Below are positions 37,763 through 46,953 of a DNA stretch of 64,000 bases, one piece after another. Location of the stretch: positions 558,001 through 622,000 of the forward strand of contig NZ_CP138632.1 in NCBI RefSeq assembly GCF_036456085.1. Reading direction: 5' to 3'. Numbering within the stretch: the stretch's first letter is position 1; every line of letters starts with the position of its first letter. The notes under the pieces were generated by a model. The model ran no database searches and had not been told where the DNA came from. It saw only the letters and a program-made list of their open reading frames with translations. The DNA comes from Veillonella parvula (GTDB lineage: Bacteria; Bacillota; Negativicutes; Veillonellales; Veillonellaceae). Position numbers and translations under genes: made by a program.

Positions 37763-38563
37763 TCACAGATTCCGCTTATATTCGTATATTCCCATACGAT
37801 TATTAAACAAATATATAAACGGGTATAATAATTTATAAACAATAGGTGCTAAGGACAACATACTTCCTGTAAAATTAATCAATCCAGTCTGTTTAAGCTT
37901 AGGATTCATAACTACAATTTCATGACCGTCCTTAGTTCCCCACTGAAAAGAAACATTCATTTTACTAAGCATATCATGTTGTTTAGTGCGTTTCGCCACA
38001 TATGGAGAAATCATATCAAGATATAACGTAAACTCTTCAAAAGAATCAGTCAGCAAGCCTAAAAACTGCTTCATTTCATCCAATGTAAGATACATAACTA
38101 CACCTTCACTAACAAGCAGTAGTTTTCGTCCATTTATCTCAATATTTTTAGTCCACAATTCATCAGTTATAGAACTCACTAAATTATGGACTCGTTCATG
38201 AGGCTCAAAAAATTGTGTACGTGCTTCAATCACTCCGGCAAAATCGATATTATACCAATCAATATAACCGTTGTCGACTCGATAAAACATAGTATCTAAA
38301 CCGGCACCTAATGATACGACGATACAATCTGGATATAGAGATATAAAGTTTCGTATCTCTTCATCGATTACTTTTGCTCGTCCTAAAATTCCATAATAAG
38401 ACATCTTAACATCTTTAAATTGATCAAAATCATAATCAATATGCTTTAAAATATCCCAGGATTTCTGATCCTTTAATACAGATTGATCTGACTCATAATC
38501 TTTCGCTCTTGCATATAGTGTCAATAATGCCGTTTCGCCTACAGCGTTTAAATCAAGTTTCAT
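37763..38563 (-). CDS. Leucine carboxyl methyltransferase-type (TcmP-like) SAM methyltransferase
   Basis: The 266-residue protein has the LCMT/PPM1 pattern: YGILGRAKVIDEEI, VVSLGAGLDTMFYRVD as the SAM loop and LLVSEGVVMYL after it. Relatives methylate carboxyl or hydroxyl groups of small molecules; the substrate here is unknown. I start at the ATG 38563 after GAAGGTG. It is expressed from an extended -10 promoter about 90 bp upstream and runs into mutS with a 26-bp gap. Its link to mismatch repair is probably only positional. Confidence 0.82.
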   Translation of the reverse strand: MKLDLNAVGETALLTLYARAKDYESDQSVLKDQKSWDILKHIDYDFDQFKDVKMSYYGILGRAKVIDEEIRNFISLYPDCIVVSLGAGLDTMFYRVDNGYIDWYNIDFAGVIEARTQFFEPHERVHNLVSSITDELWTKNIEINGRKLLLVSEGVVMYLTLDEMKQFLGLLTDSFEEFTLYLDMISPYVAKRTKQHDMLSKMNVSFQWGTKDGHEIVVMNPKLKQTGLINFTGSMLSLAPIVYKLLYPFIYLFNNRMGIYEYKRNL

Positions 38564-38651
38564 AGTTACACCTTCTTTGTAAAAATACAAAATGTAAATG
38601 GTGTTCATACCTATCAATGTCTTCAATATACAACTTTTATATTATTTTATT

Positions 38652-38660
38652 ATTATAACA
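38652..38660 (-). promoter_or_regulatory. Extended -10 promoter of the LCMT-type methyltransferase gene
   Basis: TGTTATAAT on the minus strand fits the extended -10 consensus and lies about 90 bases upstream of the start. No convincing -35 was seen. Confidence 0.45.
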
Positions 38661-38688
38661 CATATGATTTCTAATCAGCATCTATGGT

Positions 38689-38779
38689 AAAAAAGAACAT
38701 CGCCACCACATGTTTAGCAAACTAATTTTAGATAAAAATTCTAACCTTAGAGTTAACATAATAGTGACGAGTTCTTTTT
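38689..38779 (-). terminator. Composite terminator after miaB
   Basis: On the minus strand AAAAAGAACTCGTCAC (38764-38779) pairs with the complementary stretch at 38690-38706, with one mismatch and one bulge, and ends in TTTTTT. A smaller stem (TCTAA/TTAGA) with its own T run lies inside the loop. Confidence 0.55.
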
Positions 38780-38791
38780 GATTCTAATAGT

Positions 38792-40105
38792 TTATTTTAC
38801 AATACTACCATAACAAACCCATGTTTGAGCTTTATCGATATGAGCTGGTACAGTTTGACCAATTGATAGGGAGTCATCCTTAGGGAATAAAACCATTTTA
38901 TTACCAGATGTACGACCGAACCACATGTCTTCATCACGAGGACTTGGTCCCTCTACAATAATATCAAATACTTGTCCTTCCATAGGTTTATTTAATTCAT
39001 AAGAGATTTCATTTTGTACATCCATCAATGTTTGTAAGCGAACGCGCTTAATCTCTTCTGGAATTTGATCATCCATAGTTGCTGCTGGCGTTCCAGATCG
39101 CTTAGAGTAGATAAACGTATACGCCATGTCATAGCGCACATCTTTTAATAATTGTAATGTAGCTTGAAAATCTTCCTCAGTTTCTCCTGGGAAACCTACA
39201 ATAATATCCGTAGTCACCACCACATCTTTTATTTTTTCACGGCAATAAGAAAGTAATTCTTTATAATGCTCTACCGTGTAATGACGATTCATTTTCTTTA
39301 AAATACGATTGGAACCAGATTGAATAGGTAAATGTAAATGCGTCACAATATTGGATGACCTACCAAGAGCATCAATCATAGACTTACTCATATCTTGAGG
39401 ATGACTTGTCATATAGCGAATACGTTCTATACCAGGAATACCATCAAGAGCATCAATTAATGTACCAAAATCTGTACCATCTTTAAAATCTAGGCCATAA
39501 GAGTTTACATTTTGCCCCAATAAAGTGATCTCTTTAAATCCTTTAACCCCTAGGTCTGTAACCTCTTTAACAATGGCCTCTACAGGACGGCTAATCTCTC
39601 TACCACGTACATGGGGAACAATACAATAGGTGCAAAATTTATTACAGCCATTCATAATAGGTACCCATGCATAAAAAGAGCCATTTGGTTTTGCCTCTAA
39701 TTCAGGCAATACAGAGTTATCCATATCTACGCTGATTTGATGCGTATGTCCATGTTGTACTTCTTCAATCATCTCGTTAATATGTTGAATATTATGAGTA
39801 CCCAATACAATATCAATATGAGGAGCTCGTTTAAACATTTCTGCTTGATTTTTTTGAGCCATACATCCTGTGACGGCGATAATCAAGTTTTTATTATTAC
39901 GTTTTAGTCTTTTTAGCTCACCTATACGCCCATAAACTTTAGTTTCTGCATTTTCACGCACTGCACAAGTATTTAGCAGAATTAAATCTGCAGTTTCAAC
40001 ATTCTCTGTTGGTATATACCCAACAGATTCCAGCTGATGCGATAATCGCTCAGAGTCGGCGGTATTCATTTGACAACCATAGGTGTAAATATAATAAGAC
40101 TTCAT
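38792..40105 (-). CDS. miaB: tRNA-2-methylthio-N6-dimethylallyladenosine synthase
   Basis: MiaB adds the methylthio group to i6A37 made by MiaA. The 437-residue protein has the N-terminal UPF0004 domain with YTYGCQMNTADSE (the C-Q-M-N form) and the radical SAM cluster CNKFCTYC in the usual setting, followed by a TRAM domain. It begins 8 bp after the Asp23-fusion gene. It pairs functionally with miaA and is the sister of mtaB at 17131. Confidence 0.95.
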   Translation of the reverse strand: MKSYYIYTYGCQMNTADSERLSHQLESVGYIPTENVETADLILLNTCAVRENAETKVYGRIGELKRLKRNNKNLIIAVTGCMAQKNQAEMFKRAPHIDIVLGTHNIQHINEMIEEVQHGHTHQISVDMDNSVLPELEAKPNGSFYAWVPIMNGCNKFCTYCIVPHVRGREISRPVEAIVKEVTDLGVKGFKEITLLGQNVNSYGLDFKDGTDFGTLIDALDGIPGIERIRYMTSHPQDMSKSMIDALGRSSNIVTHLHLPIQSGSNRILKKMNRHYTVEHYKELLSYCREKIKDVVVTTDIIVGFPGETEEDFQATLQLLKDVRYDMAYTFIYSKRSGTPAATMDDQIPEEIKRVRLQTLMDVQNEISYELNKPMEGQVFDIIVEGPSPRDEDMWFGRTSGNKMVLFPKDDSLSIGQTVPAHIDKAQTWVCYGSIVK

Positions 40106-40113
40106 TCTAACTC

Positions 40114-40989
40114 CTACACTTTAACAATCTTACGTTTTGTTTCAATAATATTCTTAACTTTAATGGACATGCGTTCAATAGACATGCCGGTAATATATTC
40201 AATTTCATTGCGAACAGATTTTTGTACCTGTTGCATCAACGGTTTAACAGGATATCCATGTTCAATAACTACAGCCATATCAACAACAAGACCGTTTTGA
40301 CCTTTGTCGCTTTTTTTAAAAGAAATTATACTGGTCTCATCGACACCAGCTACTTTTTTTAACCCATTTCTAATCAATTTAATAATTACTTCATCGTCAA
40401 AAGTGAGTCGACCATAATAGCTAAAAGCAGGCCGTACAACAGAACGTTCAAATCCTTCAGAACCAATTTGACCTAAGGTATCTTGATCTTGTTTTTTCAA
40501 AGTCCTGCGGCGCCACATGGTTTTGATTGGATCAATCAAATACCCCCTAAAGTGTGGCTTTAATTCCATAGTCGGCACAGGAATTATATGTTTACCCTCT
40601 TTAAGACGTGCATGTTGTGCCTTTTCAATTTCCTTAGGTGTTGCAACATCTTCTATACGAATATATCGATCAGGTTCTTGTAAGCCTAAAGCTTTAGTAA
40701 TCTTCTTAACCATATTATCAGAAGTGCCGATAATCATAAGCTTATTAGGTTTAATCTTATCTAATTGTTCTCGTACGGATTTAACTTGTACTTCGTCTTG
40801 AAAAATAGCACGACGAACAGCTTTTAAACGACTAGACTCTTTTTTTGCAGAAAAGCCAGCTACAATTTTATTATCATGAATCAAAATACCATCATCGATG
40901 ATACATTCAATTTTATTTTCATGAGCAACTACGAGGGCACGATGACTTTTACCTGTGCCACTACTACCTACAAAAGCAACGACTTCCAT
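40114..40989 (-). CDS. P-loop NTPase fused to an Asp23/Gls24-like domain
   Basis: The 291-residue protein opens with a phosphate-binding loop, GSSGTGKS (8-15), followed by a histidine. It reads like a small nucleotide-binding fold up to about residue 110, but no clear Walker B was seen. A basic middle part (KPHFRGY, MWRRRTLKK) leads to a C-terminal Asp23/Gls24 domain (about 180-291) with LTFDDEVIIKLIRNGLKKVAGVD and VVDMAVVIEHGYPV. Asp23 proteins are linked to alkaline or envelope stress in Firmicutes. The combination is not a standard family I can name. It lies between PHP and miaB genes on one transcript. Confidence 0.78.
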   Translation of the reverse strand: MEVVAFVGSSGTGKSHRALVVAHENKIECIIDDGILIHDNKIVAGFSAKKESSRLKAVRRAIFQDEVQVKSVREQLDKIKPNKLMIIGTSDNMVKKITKALGLQEPDRYIRIEDVATPKEIEKAQHARLKEGKHIIPVPTMELKPHFRGYLIDPIKTMWRRRTLKKQDQDTLGQIGSEGFERSVVRPAFSYYGRLTFDDEVIIKLIRNGLKKVAGVDETSIISFKKSDKGQNGLVVDMAVVIEHGYPVKPLMQQVQKSVRNEIEYITGMSIERMSIKVKNIIETKRKIVKV

Positions 40990-41004
40990 AGCCTACCTCG
41001 TCAT

Positions 41005-41832
41005 TTATAACAAACTAATAAATTCTGATACATCCTTACCAGATACTAAGTAATCACCAAATCTATCAGGTTTCTTGCCTACAATACCATGGTAATCAGA
41101 ACCACCAGTAATAAATAGCTTATGCTTTTTAGCGAATTCTTTATATCGCTCCACATCATCATCATTATGCTTTGAGTGATATACCTCCATACCATCAAAA
41201 TCATAATTTAACATTTCCAACACATATTCATCACTAGTAACCAATTTAGGATGAGCCATAACAGCAAGTCCTCCAGCTTTATGTATAATATCAATAATAT
41301 AAGGAACCTCTACTTTTACCTTAGGAACATAGCAAGGACTATCTTTTCGAAGAATACCTTTAAATACATCATTAATATCCTTGGCATAACCACCATCAAT
41401 TAAAAGTTTACCAATATGTGGGCGACCATAAGCTTTAGTATCAGGAAATTGTTTAATGAGCTCTTCTTTTGTAATATAATATCCTTCATTATTACAACGA
41501 CGGATAATTTCATCGATACGTTCTTCACGTTTTCCTTTAAAAAACGTAATAAAATCGATTAAATCTTTATTATTTTCATCAAAACAATATCCTAAAATAT
41601 GAATTGACTTATCTTTATAATCAGCACTAAATTCACAGCCATTTACGATTTTAATAGATTCATTAGGATCTAACTTCTTTTGAGCAGCACGCAATGCTTG
41701 AATGCCGTCTATTTCATCATGATCGGTTAAAGCCATCATAGATACATTACAGTCTATGGCATGTTGCAATAGATCTTTAGGTGTTTCAACACCATCTGAA
41801 AAGATGGAATGCATATGAAAATCTACAAGCAT
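41005..41832 (-). CDS. PHP domain phosphoesterase
   Basis: PHP domains hydrolyse phosphodiesters with a polymetal centre. The 275-residue protein has DFHMHSIFSDGVETP (H-x-H), MALTDHDEIDG, and FITGGSDYHG as further metal ligands. It resembles YciV/TrpH-type 5'-3' exonucleases (RNase AM), but that substrate is an inference. The ATG at 41832 follows GGAGGTG. A promoter with TTGAAT and CATAAT lies upstream. It is the first gene of a run ending with miaB. Confidence 0.88.
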   Translation of the reverse strand: MLVDFHMHSIFSDGVETPKDLLQHAIDCNVSMMALTDHDEIDGIQALRAAQKKLDPNESIKIVNGCEFSADYKDKSIHILGYCFDENNKDLIDFITFFKGKREERIDEIIRRCNNEGYYITKEELIKQFPDTKAYGRPHIGKLLIDGGYAKDINDVFKGILRKDSPCYVPKVKVEVPYIIDIIHKAGGLAVMAHPKLVTSDEYVLEMLNYDFDGMEVYHSKHNDDDVERYKEFAKKHKLFITGGSDYHGIVGKKPDRFGDYLVSGKDVSEFISLL

Positions 41833-41865
41833 ATAGCACCTCCATTCCAAATATTCTATCATTTA

Positions 41866-41894
41866 ATTATGACTTATTTAATCTATTAATTCAA
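41866..41894 (-). promoter_or_regulatory. Promoter of the PHP-Asp23-miaB run
   Basis: On the minus strand TTGAAT (41889-41894) and CATAAT (41866-41871) are spaced by 17 bases, directly after the proS terminator. Confidence 0.6.
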
Positions 41895-41900
41895 GTTTAG

Positions 41901-41945
41901 AAAGAAAAATTGCGACCCTAATGAACATTCACTAGAATCGCAATT
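41901..41945 (-). terminator. proS terminator
   Basis: Arms AATTGCGA / TCGCAATT (41938-41945 and 41908-41915) enclose a second stem, CTAGTGAA/TTCATTAG. On the minus strand the run TTTCTTTC follows, ending the rpsB-to-proS block. Confidence 0.85.
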
Positions 41946-41948
41946 CTA

Positions 41949-43667
41949 TTATAAGTTTTGAAGCAATTCTGTTACTTTATCAGATACAGAATCAATAGCA
42001 CATGGAAGAGCTTCTCCAGACTTACGGATTTGAATTTCTACTTCGTTATTCTCAAGAGTATTTTTACTTACTGTAATGCGAAGTGGATAACCAATCAAAT
42101 CAGCATCTTTGAACTTAACACCTGCACGATCTTTACGATCATCTAACAATACATCTACACCAGCATTTTGTAATGCAGTATAAATAGTTTGACTAGTAGA
42201 CATTAATGCTTCGTCTTTTGCATTAATTGGAACAATAACTGCTTCAAATGGAGCGATAGAACGTGGCCAAATAATACCATTTTCATCGTGATATTGCTCA
42301 ATAGCAGCAGCTAGTGTACGAGATACACCGATACCATAGCAACCCATAATCATTGGATTAGGACGACCATTTTGATCTAAGAATGTAGCTTGTAATGCTT
42401 CAGAATACTTTGTACCCAATTTAAATACTTGACCCACTTCGATGCCTTTAGCATGTTCTAAAGCACCACCACATTTAGGACACACATCGTCCTTCGTGAT
42501 TAAACGAATTGGAGCAACAATAATATCTTCTACATTAAAGTCCCGTTTTGGATTGATATTAACGTAGTGAGCATCTTTTTTATTAGCACCACCACAAACA
42601 TTGTAAGTTTCCATAACAGATTCATCAACAACAATAGCAAATTCTTCTGTTTGTTTTAAACCAATAGGACTGATGAAACCAGCTATTAAACCTACTTTTT
42701 CCAATTCTTCAGGGGTGGCCATCTCAGGCTCTACAGCACCAAGAACGGCATGTTGTACAGCGACTTCATTTACTTCATGGTCACCACGAACAATGGCTAA
42801 TACCACTTTACCATCAATAGAAAATACTACCGCTTTGATAGTTTTATGTAATGGTAAATTTAACATGTCTGCCACAGCTTCAATAGAACTTGCATTTGGT
42901 GTATCCACAACAGATAACTCATGAAGAACTTCTTCGTCTTGCTTCATGATACCAGGCTTGCCGATTTCAATGTTAGCTGCATAATCACACTTAGTACAAT
43001 ATACGATATCAGCTTCACCAGCTTCGGCAATGGCCATGAACTCATGCGTACCACTACCACCGATTGCACCACTATCAGCCTCTACTGGGCGGAATGTAAG
43101 ACCACAACGTGTAAAAATACGTGTATATGCATCGTACATAGATTTATAGGATTCATCTAAACCCGCTTCATCTACATCAAAAGAATAAGCATCTTTCATA
43201 ATGAATTCACGGCTACGCATCAAGCCATAACGTGGACGACGCTCATCACGGAATTTACTTTGAATTTGATATAAGTTGACTGGTAATTGACGATATGAGT
43301 TAATCTCATTTTTAACGAGGGTTGTAATCATCTCTTCATGTGTTGGTCCTAGACAAAACTCATTATCATGACGATCATTGATACGCATCATTTCTGCGCC
43401 ATATGCGTTCCAACGGCCAGACTCTTTCCAAATTTCTGCAGGCTGTAAAATTGGCATCATAATTTCTTGAGCACTAGCACGATCCATTTCTTCACGTACA
43501 ATAGCTTCAATCTTTTTAATACTTCTCCAACCTAATGGTAAAAAACTATATAAACCATTTGCAGTTTTACGCATAAAACCAGCGCGAAGCATAAGCTGTT
43601 GGCTTACTACATCAGCGTCAGATGGAACCTCACGCAATGTAGGTGCATATAATTTAGTGGCTAACAT
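41949..43667 (-). CDS. proS: Prolyl-tRNA synthetase
   Basis: ProS charges tRNA-Pro. The 572-residue protein is the bacterial type, with class II motifs (motif 2 around FRDERRPRYGLMRSREF and motif 3 with GCYGIGVSRTLAA). An editing domain is inserted between them (about 235-390, with LPLHKTIKAVVF). An anticodon-binding domain closes the protein. The start overlaps ispG by 7 bp. It is the last gene of a long operon. Confidence 0.96.
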   Translation of the reverse strand: MLATKLYAPTLREVPSDADVVSQQLMLRAGFMRKTANGLYSFLPLGWRSIKKIEAIVREEMDRASAQEIMMPILQPAEIWKESGRWNAYGAEMMRINDRHDNEFCLGPTHEEMITTLVKNEINSYRQLPVNLYQIQSKFRDERRPRYGLMRSREFIMKDAYSFDVDEAGLDESYKSMYDAYTRIFTRCGLTFRPVEADSGAIGGSGTHEFMAIAEAGEADIVYCTKCDYAANIEIGKPGIMKQDEEVLHELSVVDTPNASSIEAVADMLNLPLHKTIKAVVFSIDGKVVLAIVRGDHEVNEVAVQHAVLGAVEPEMATPEELEKVGLIAGFISPIGLKQTEEFAIVVDESVMETYNVCGGANKKDAHYVNINPKRDFNVEDIIVAPIRLITKDDVCPKCGGALEHAKGIEVGQVFKLGTKYSEALQATFLDQNGRPNPMIMGCYGIGVSRTLAAAIEQYHDENGIIWPRSIAPFEAVIVPINAKDEALMSTSQTIYTALQNAGVDVLLDDRKDRAGVKFKDADLIGYPLRITVSKNTLENNEVEIQIRKSGEALPCAIDSVSDKVTELLQNL

Positions 43668-44746
43668 AAAGACTCCTCATCTAAATTTTCTAAATATTGG
43701 TCAATTTCTCTAAACAATGTATCTACTAATTCGGCTTCTGGTACAGTCTTAATAACTTTCCCTTTACGGAAAATAATACCTTGACCATCACCACCAGCAA
43801 TACCAAAGTCGGCCTCACGCGCTTCCCCCGGACCATTTACAACACACCCCATAACGGCAACCTTAATAGGCGCTTTTATGGATGCTAGACGTTCTTCTAC
43901 AATACCAGCCATATCAAATAAATTTACTTGGCAACGACCACATGTAGGACAAGATATCATAGTGGCCCCAAAATTTCTTAATCCTAAGCTACTTAAAATA
44001 CTTCTACCTACTTCAATTTCGTGAATTGGATCTCCAGTTAAGGATACCCGTAATGTATCACCAATGCCATCGAGCAATAATGCACCAATCCCCATAGCAG
44101 ATTTAATAGTGCCTTGTTTAATAGTACCAGCTTCTGTTACCCCTAAATGTAACGGATAAGGAATCTTATCAGATAACTTACGATATGCTTCCACCATTAG
44201 AGGTACTTCCGTGGCTTTAATGGATAATTTCATTTGACGATAATCGAGTTTTTCTAAAATTCTTACGTGTTCTAAAGCTGTTTCAACCATACCATCCGCT
44301 GTAGGATGTCCTCCATGAGCATCGAGAATATGCTTTGGTAAAGAGCCTGCATTAACACCAATGCGAATTGGGATTTGTTTAGGTTTTGCCTTTTCAATAA
44401 CGGCTAAAACCTTATCTTCACCACCAATATTTCCTGGATTAATGCGCAATCCATCAACATTATTTTCAATAGCTTCTAAAGCTAATCTATAATCAAAGTG
44501 AATATCGGCGATCAAAGGAATTGAAATGCCCGCTCTAACAGCCTTTAAAGCCTTTGCAGATGCCATTGTAGGAACGGCGACACGAACCAGTTCACAACCA
44601 GCCTCTGCTAAATGATTAATTTCTGCAATTGCCTTCTCTGTATGTACTGGATCCGTAGTAATCATAGATTGAATACTTACCGGTGCATAATCGCCGATTT
44701 TAACTGTACCTACATAGATACCATTTGTTGGTTTACGTACAATCAT
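43661..44746 (-). CDS. ispG: (E)-4-hydroxy-3-methylbut-2-enyl diphosphate synthase
   Basis: IspG makes HMBPP in the non-mevalonate isoprenoid pathway and needs a [4Fe-4S] cluster. The 361-residue protein has a TIM barrel with VSIQSMITTDP, ADIHFDYRLAL and RINPGNIG, then a cluster domain with ISCPTCGRC and MGCVVNGPGEA, supplying three cysteines. The length fits the bacterial form. It is next to rseP and dxr; dxr encodes an earlier step of the same pathway. Confidence 0.95.
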   Translation of the reverse strand: MIVRKPTNGIYVGTVKIGDYAPVSIQSMITTDPVHTEKAIAEINHLAEAGCELVRVAVPTMASAKALKAVRAGISIPLIADIHFDYRLALEAIENNVDGLRINPGNIGGEDKVLAVIEKAKPKQIPIRIGVNAGSLPKHILDAHGGHPTADGMVETALEHVRILEKLDYRQMKLSIKATEVPLMVEAYRKLSDKIPYPLHLGVTEAGTIKQGTIKSAMGIGALLLDGIGDTLRVSLTGDPIHEIEVGRSILSSLGLRNFGATMISCPTCGRCQVNLFDMAGIVEERLASIKAPIKVAVMGCVVNGPGEAREADFGIAGGDGQGIIFRKGKVIKTVPEAELVDTLFREIDQYLENLDEESLC

Positions 44747-44764
44747 TGTAATCTCCCATCTGTC

Positions 44765-45781
44765 TTATAGTAAACGGAAAATATCCTGCGTTGTTACATA
44801 TAAGAATAATGCTACCATTAAGGCAACCCCAACCATTTGTATATACATAAGAGCTTTAGCAGGTAATCTACGGCCTGTTATAGCTTCCGCCAAGATAATA
44901 ATCAAGTGACCACCATCTAAAACAGGTAATGGTAAAAGATTAATAACCCCTAAGTTAATACTAAGGAATGCAGCAAAACTTAATAGTGGTGCAAATCCTG
45001 ATTGTGCAATAGTACCTGCCATTTGGGAAATTCCTACTGGACCAGATAATTCGGCTGCTTGTGTGCCACGAATCATATCATAAATCCCACTGACCATAGC
45101 AACAATAGTTTGCCCCGTCCGACTAACAGCAAGGCTCAAAGATTCACCAATACTATAAGTTTCACGAGTAAAGCTAGGGTAGATGCCAATCTTAGGACTA
45201 TCTTGTTCCATTTTAGGTATTACCGTAGTCTCTATAGTTTTTCCTTCACGCTCTACAACAACAGTTACACCATGGTTTGCTGTGCCTTGTAAACTAGGAC
45301 GAATATCATCCCAAGTACTAATTTTTTTACCATCAATCGTAATAATTCTATCGTTAGCTTCTAAATGAGCCTGCTCTGCAGAACTACCCGCAATAATGTT
45401 ACCAATTACAGGTTCATTTGTATATGTAAGATTTCCTACAGTCACATTTAGGCCAAAGAAAAGTACAATGGCTAATATAAAGTTAAATACAGCCCCTGCA
45501 GAAATAACAATAAATTTTTTCCACGCAGGTTTATTATAAAAGGAGCGCTCATTAAGAGGCTCGTCAGGTGTCATACCAGCAATACGATTAAATCCTCCAA
45601 GAGGAATTATACGAATAGAATATAAAGTTTCCCCTTTTTGTACTTTAAATATAGCTGGACCAAAACCTATAGCAAATTCATCAACTTGCATACCTGACAT
45701 CTTAGCTGTAATAAAATGGCCTAATTCATGAATAAACACGATTAAACCAAATACAAATATTGTGGCTAATGCCGTAATCAT
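44765..45781 (-). CDS. rseP: Site-2 membrane metalloprotease RseP/RasP
   Basis: This intramembrane zinc protease cleaves anti-sigma factors and remnant signal peptides. The 338-residue protein has IHELGHFITAKM with HExxH in the first helix, a PDZ domain (about 110-190), and NLGVINLLPLPVLDGGH, the second active-site motif with the metal-binding Asp. Four membrane helices are apparent. It is flanked by dxr and ispG, the normal Firmicute place. Confidence 0.95.
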   Translation of the reverse strand: MITALATIFVFGLIVFIHELGHFITAKMSGMQVDEFAIGFGPAIFKVQKGETLYSIRIIPLGGFNRIAGMTPDEPLNERSFYNKPAWKKFIVISAGAVFNFILAIVLFFGLNVTVGNLTYTNEPVIGNIIAGSSAEQAHLEANDRIITIDGKKISTWDDIRPSLQGTANHGVTVVVEREGKTIETTVIPKMEQDSPKIGIYPSFTRETYSIGESLSLAVSRTGQTIVAMVSGIYDMIRGTQAAELSGPVGISQMAGTIAQSGFAPLLSFAAFLSINLGVINLLPLPVLDGGHLIIILAEAITGRRLPAKALMYIQMVGVALMVALFLYVTTQDIFRLL

Positions 45782-45789
45782 ATATTCTC

Positions 45790-46935
45790 CTATAACATCA
45801 ACGATGTTGCCTTTTCACGGGCCCATCTATCGATGGATAATAAATTATCTAATGTAAAATCATCTTCTGGTCCCATAGATTCAAGAACAAAAGTAACGAC
45901 TTTATAAATATCACCAAAGGCGATTTTATCTTCTAAAAAGGCATATACTGCCGTTTCATTAGCTGCATTAAATACAGCAGGTTTAAATCCACTAGCACGT
46001 CCCACCTCATACGCAAGTCGAAGTGCAGGAAAATCGTCATACCGTGGAGGTAAAAACTCCAATTGTAGTGCTTGACTAAAATCAAGATGATTCATACTTA
46101 AAACTTCACGTTTGGGATACGTCAAAGCATATTGAATGGGCTCGCGCATATCTGGATTACCCATTTGCGCTAATATCGCACCATCCTTCATACGTATCAT
46201 AGAATGAACAATACTTTGAGGATGTACTACTACATCAATATGATCAAAATCAAAACCAAATAACCAATGAGCTTCTATTACCTCTAAGCCTTTATTGAAT
46301 AAAGAGGCAGAGTCTATAGTTATTTTATTACCCATATTCCAGGTAGGATGTCGCAAACAATCTGCAGCAGTTGCAGTTTGAATTTTACTAGAATCCCATG
46401 TGCGTAAAGGTCCACCAGAAGCAGTGACAATTAAAGAATCAACATTGTCACGTTTCTGTCCTTCTAAGCACTGAAATATAGCACTATGTTCACTATCGAT
46501 AGGTAGGATTTGTACGCCATGTTCTTTAGCTAAAGCCGTAATTAATGGACCTCCAGCAACAAGAGTTTCTTTATTAGCAAGACCTATAGTCTTCCCTTGT
46601 TTTATAGCTTCCACTGTAGGCTCAATTCCCGCAGCACCTACAATAGCAGTAACAATCATTGTTGCTTCTTGAATTGTAGCTGCTGCAATGAGGGCTTCCT
46701 TACCACCTATCAATTTTGTAGGACCTGTATAGCGTGCTTGTAATTCTTTAAAAGCACCTTCATCTACAAGACCAGCCACCAAAGGTTTATATTCTTTAAT
46801 CTGATGTTCTAAGAGGTCAATATTATGATGTGCCACTAAGGCAACCACCTTGAATTGATCTGGATGTTGAGACACCACATCAAGCGTCTGTGTACCGATT
46901 GAGCCAGTACTGCCGATAATACTTAGGTATTTCAT
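45790..46935 (-). CDS. dxr: 1-Deoxy-D-xylulose 5-phosphate reductoisomerase
   Basis: Dxr converts DXP to MEP, the committed step of the non-mevalonate pathway. The 381-residue protein has the NADPH fold ISIIG-like opening IIGSTGSIGTQTLDV, then ANKETLVAGG, PIDSEHSAIFQCLEG with metal and substrate residues, and VTASGGPLRTW. The opening of the C-terminal domain is GNKITIDSASLFNKGLEVIEA. All are family marks. The start is 18 bp from the cdsA stop. Confidence 0.96.
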   Translation of the reverse strand: MKYLSIIGSTGSIGTQTLDVVSQHPDQFKVVALVAHHNIDLLEHQIKEYKPLVAGLVDEGAFKELQARYTGPTKLIGGKEALIAAATIQEATMIVTAIVGAAGIEPTVEAIKQGKTIGLANKETLVAGGPLITALAKEHGVQILPIDSEHSAIFQCLEGQKRDNVDSLIVTASGGPLRTWDSSKIQTATAADCLRHPTWNMGNKITIDSASLFNKGLEVIEAHWLFGFDFDHIDVVVHPQSIVHSMIRMKDGAILAQMGNPDMREPIQYALTYPKREVLSMNHLDFSQALQLEFLPPRYDDFPALRLAYEVGRASGFKPAVFNAANETAVYAFLEDKIAFGDIYKVVTFVLESMGPEDDFTLDNLLSIDRWAREKATSLML

Positions 46936-46953
46936 AAGTGTACCTCTATAAAA

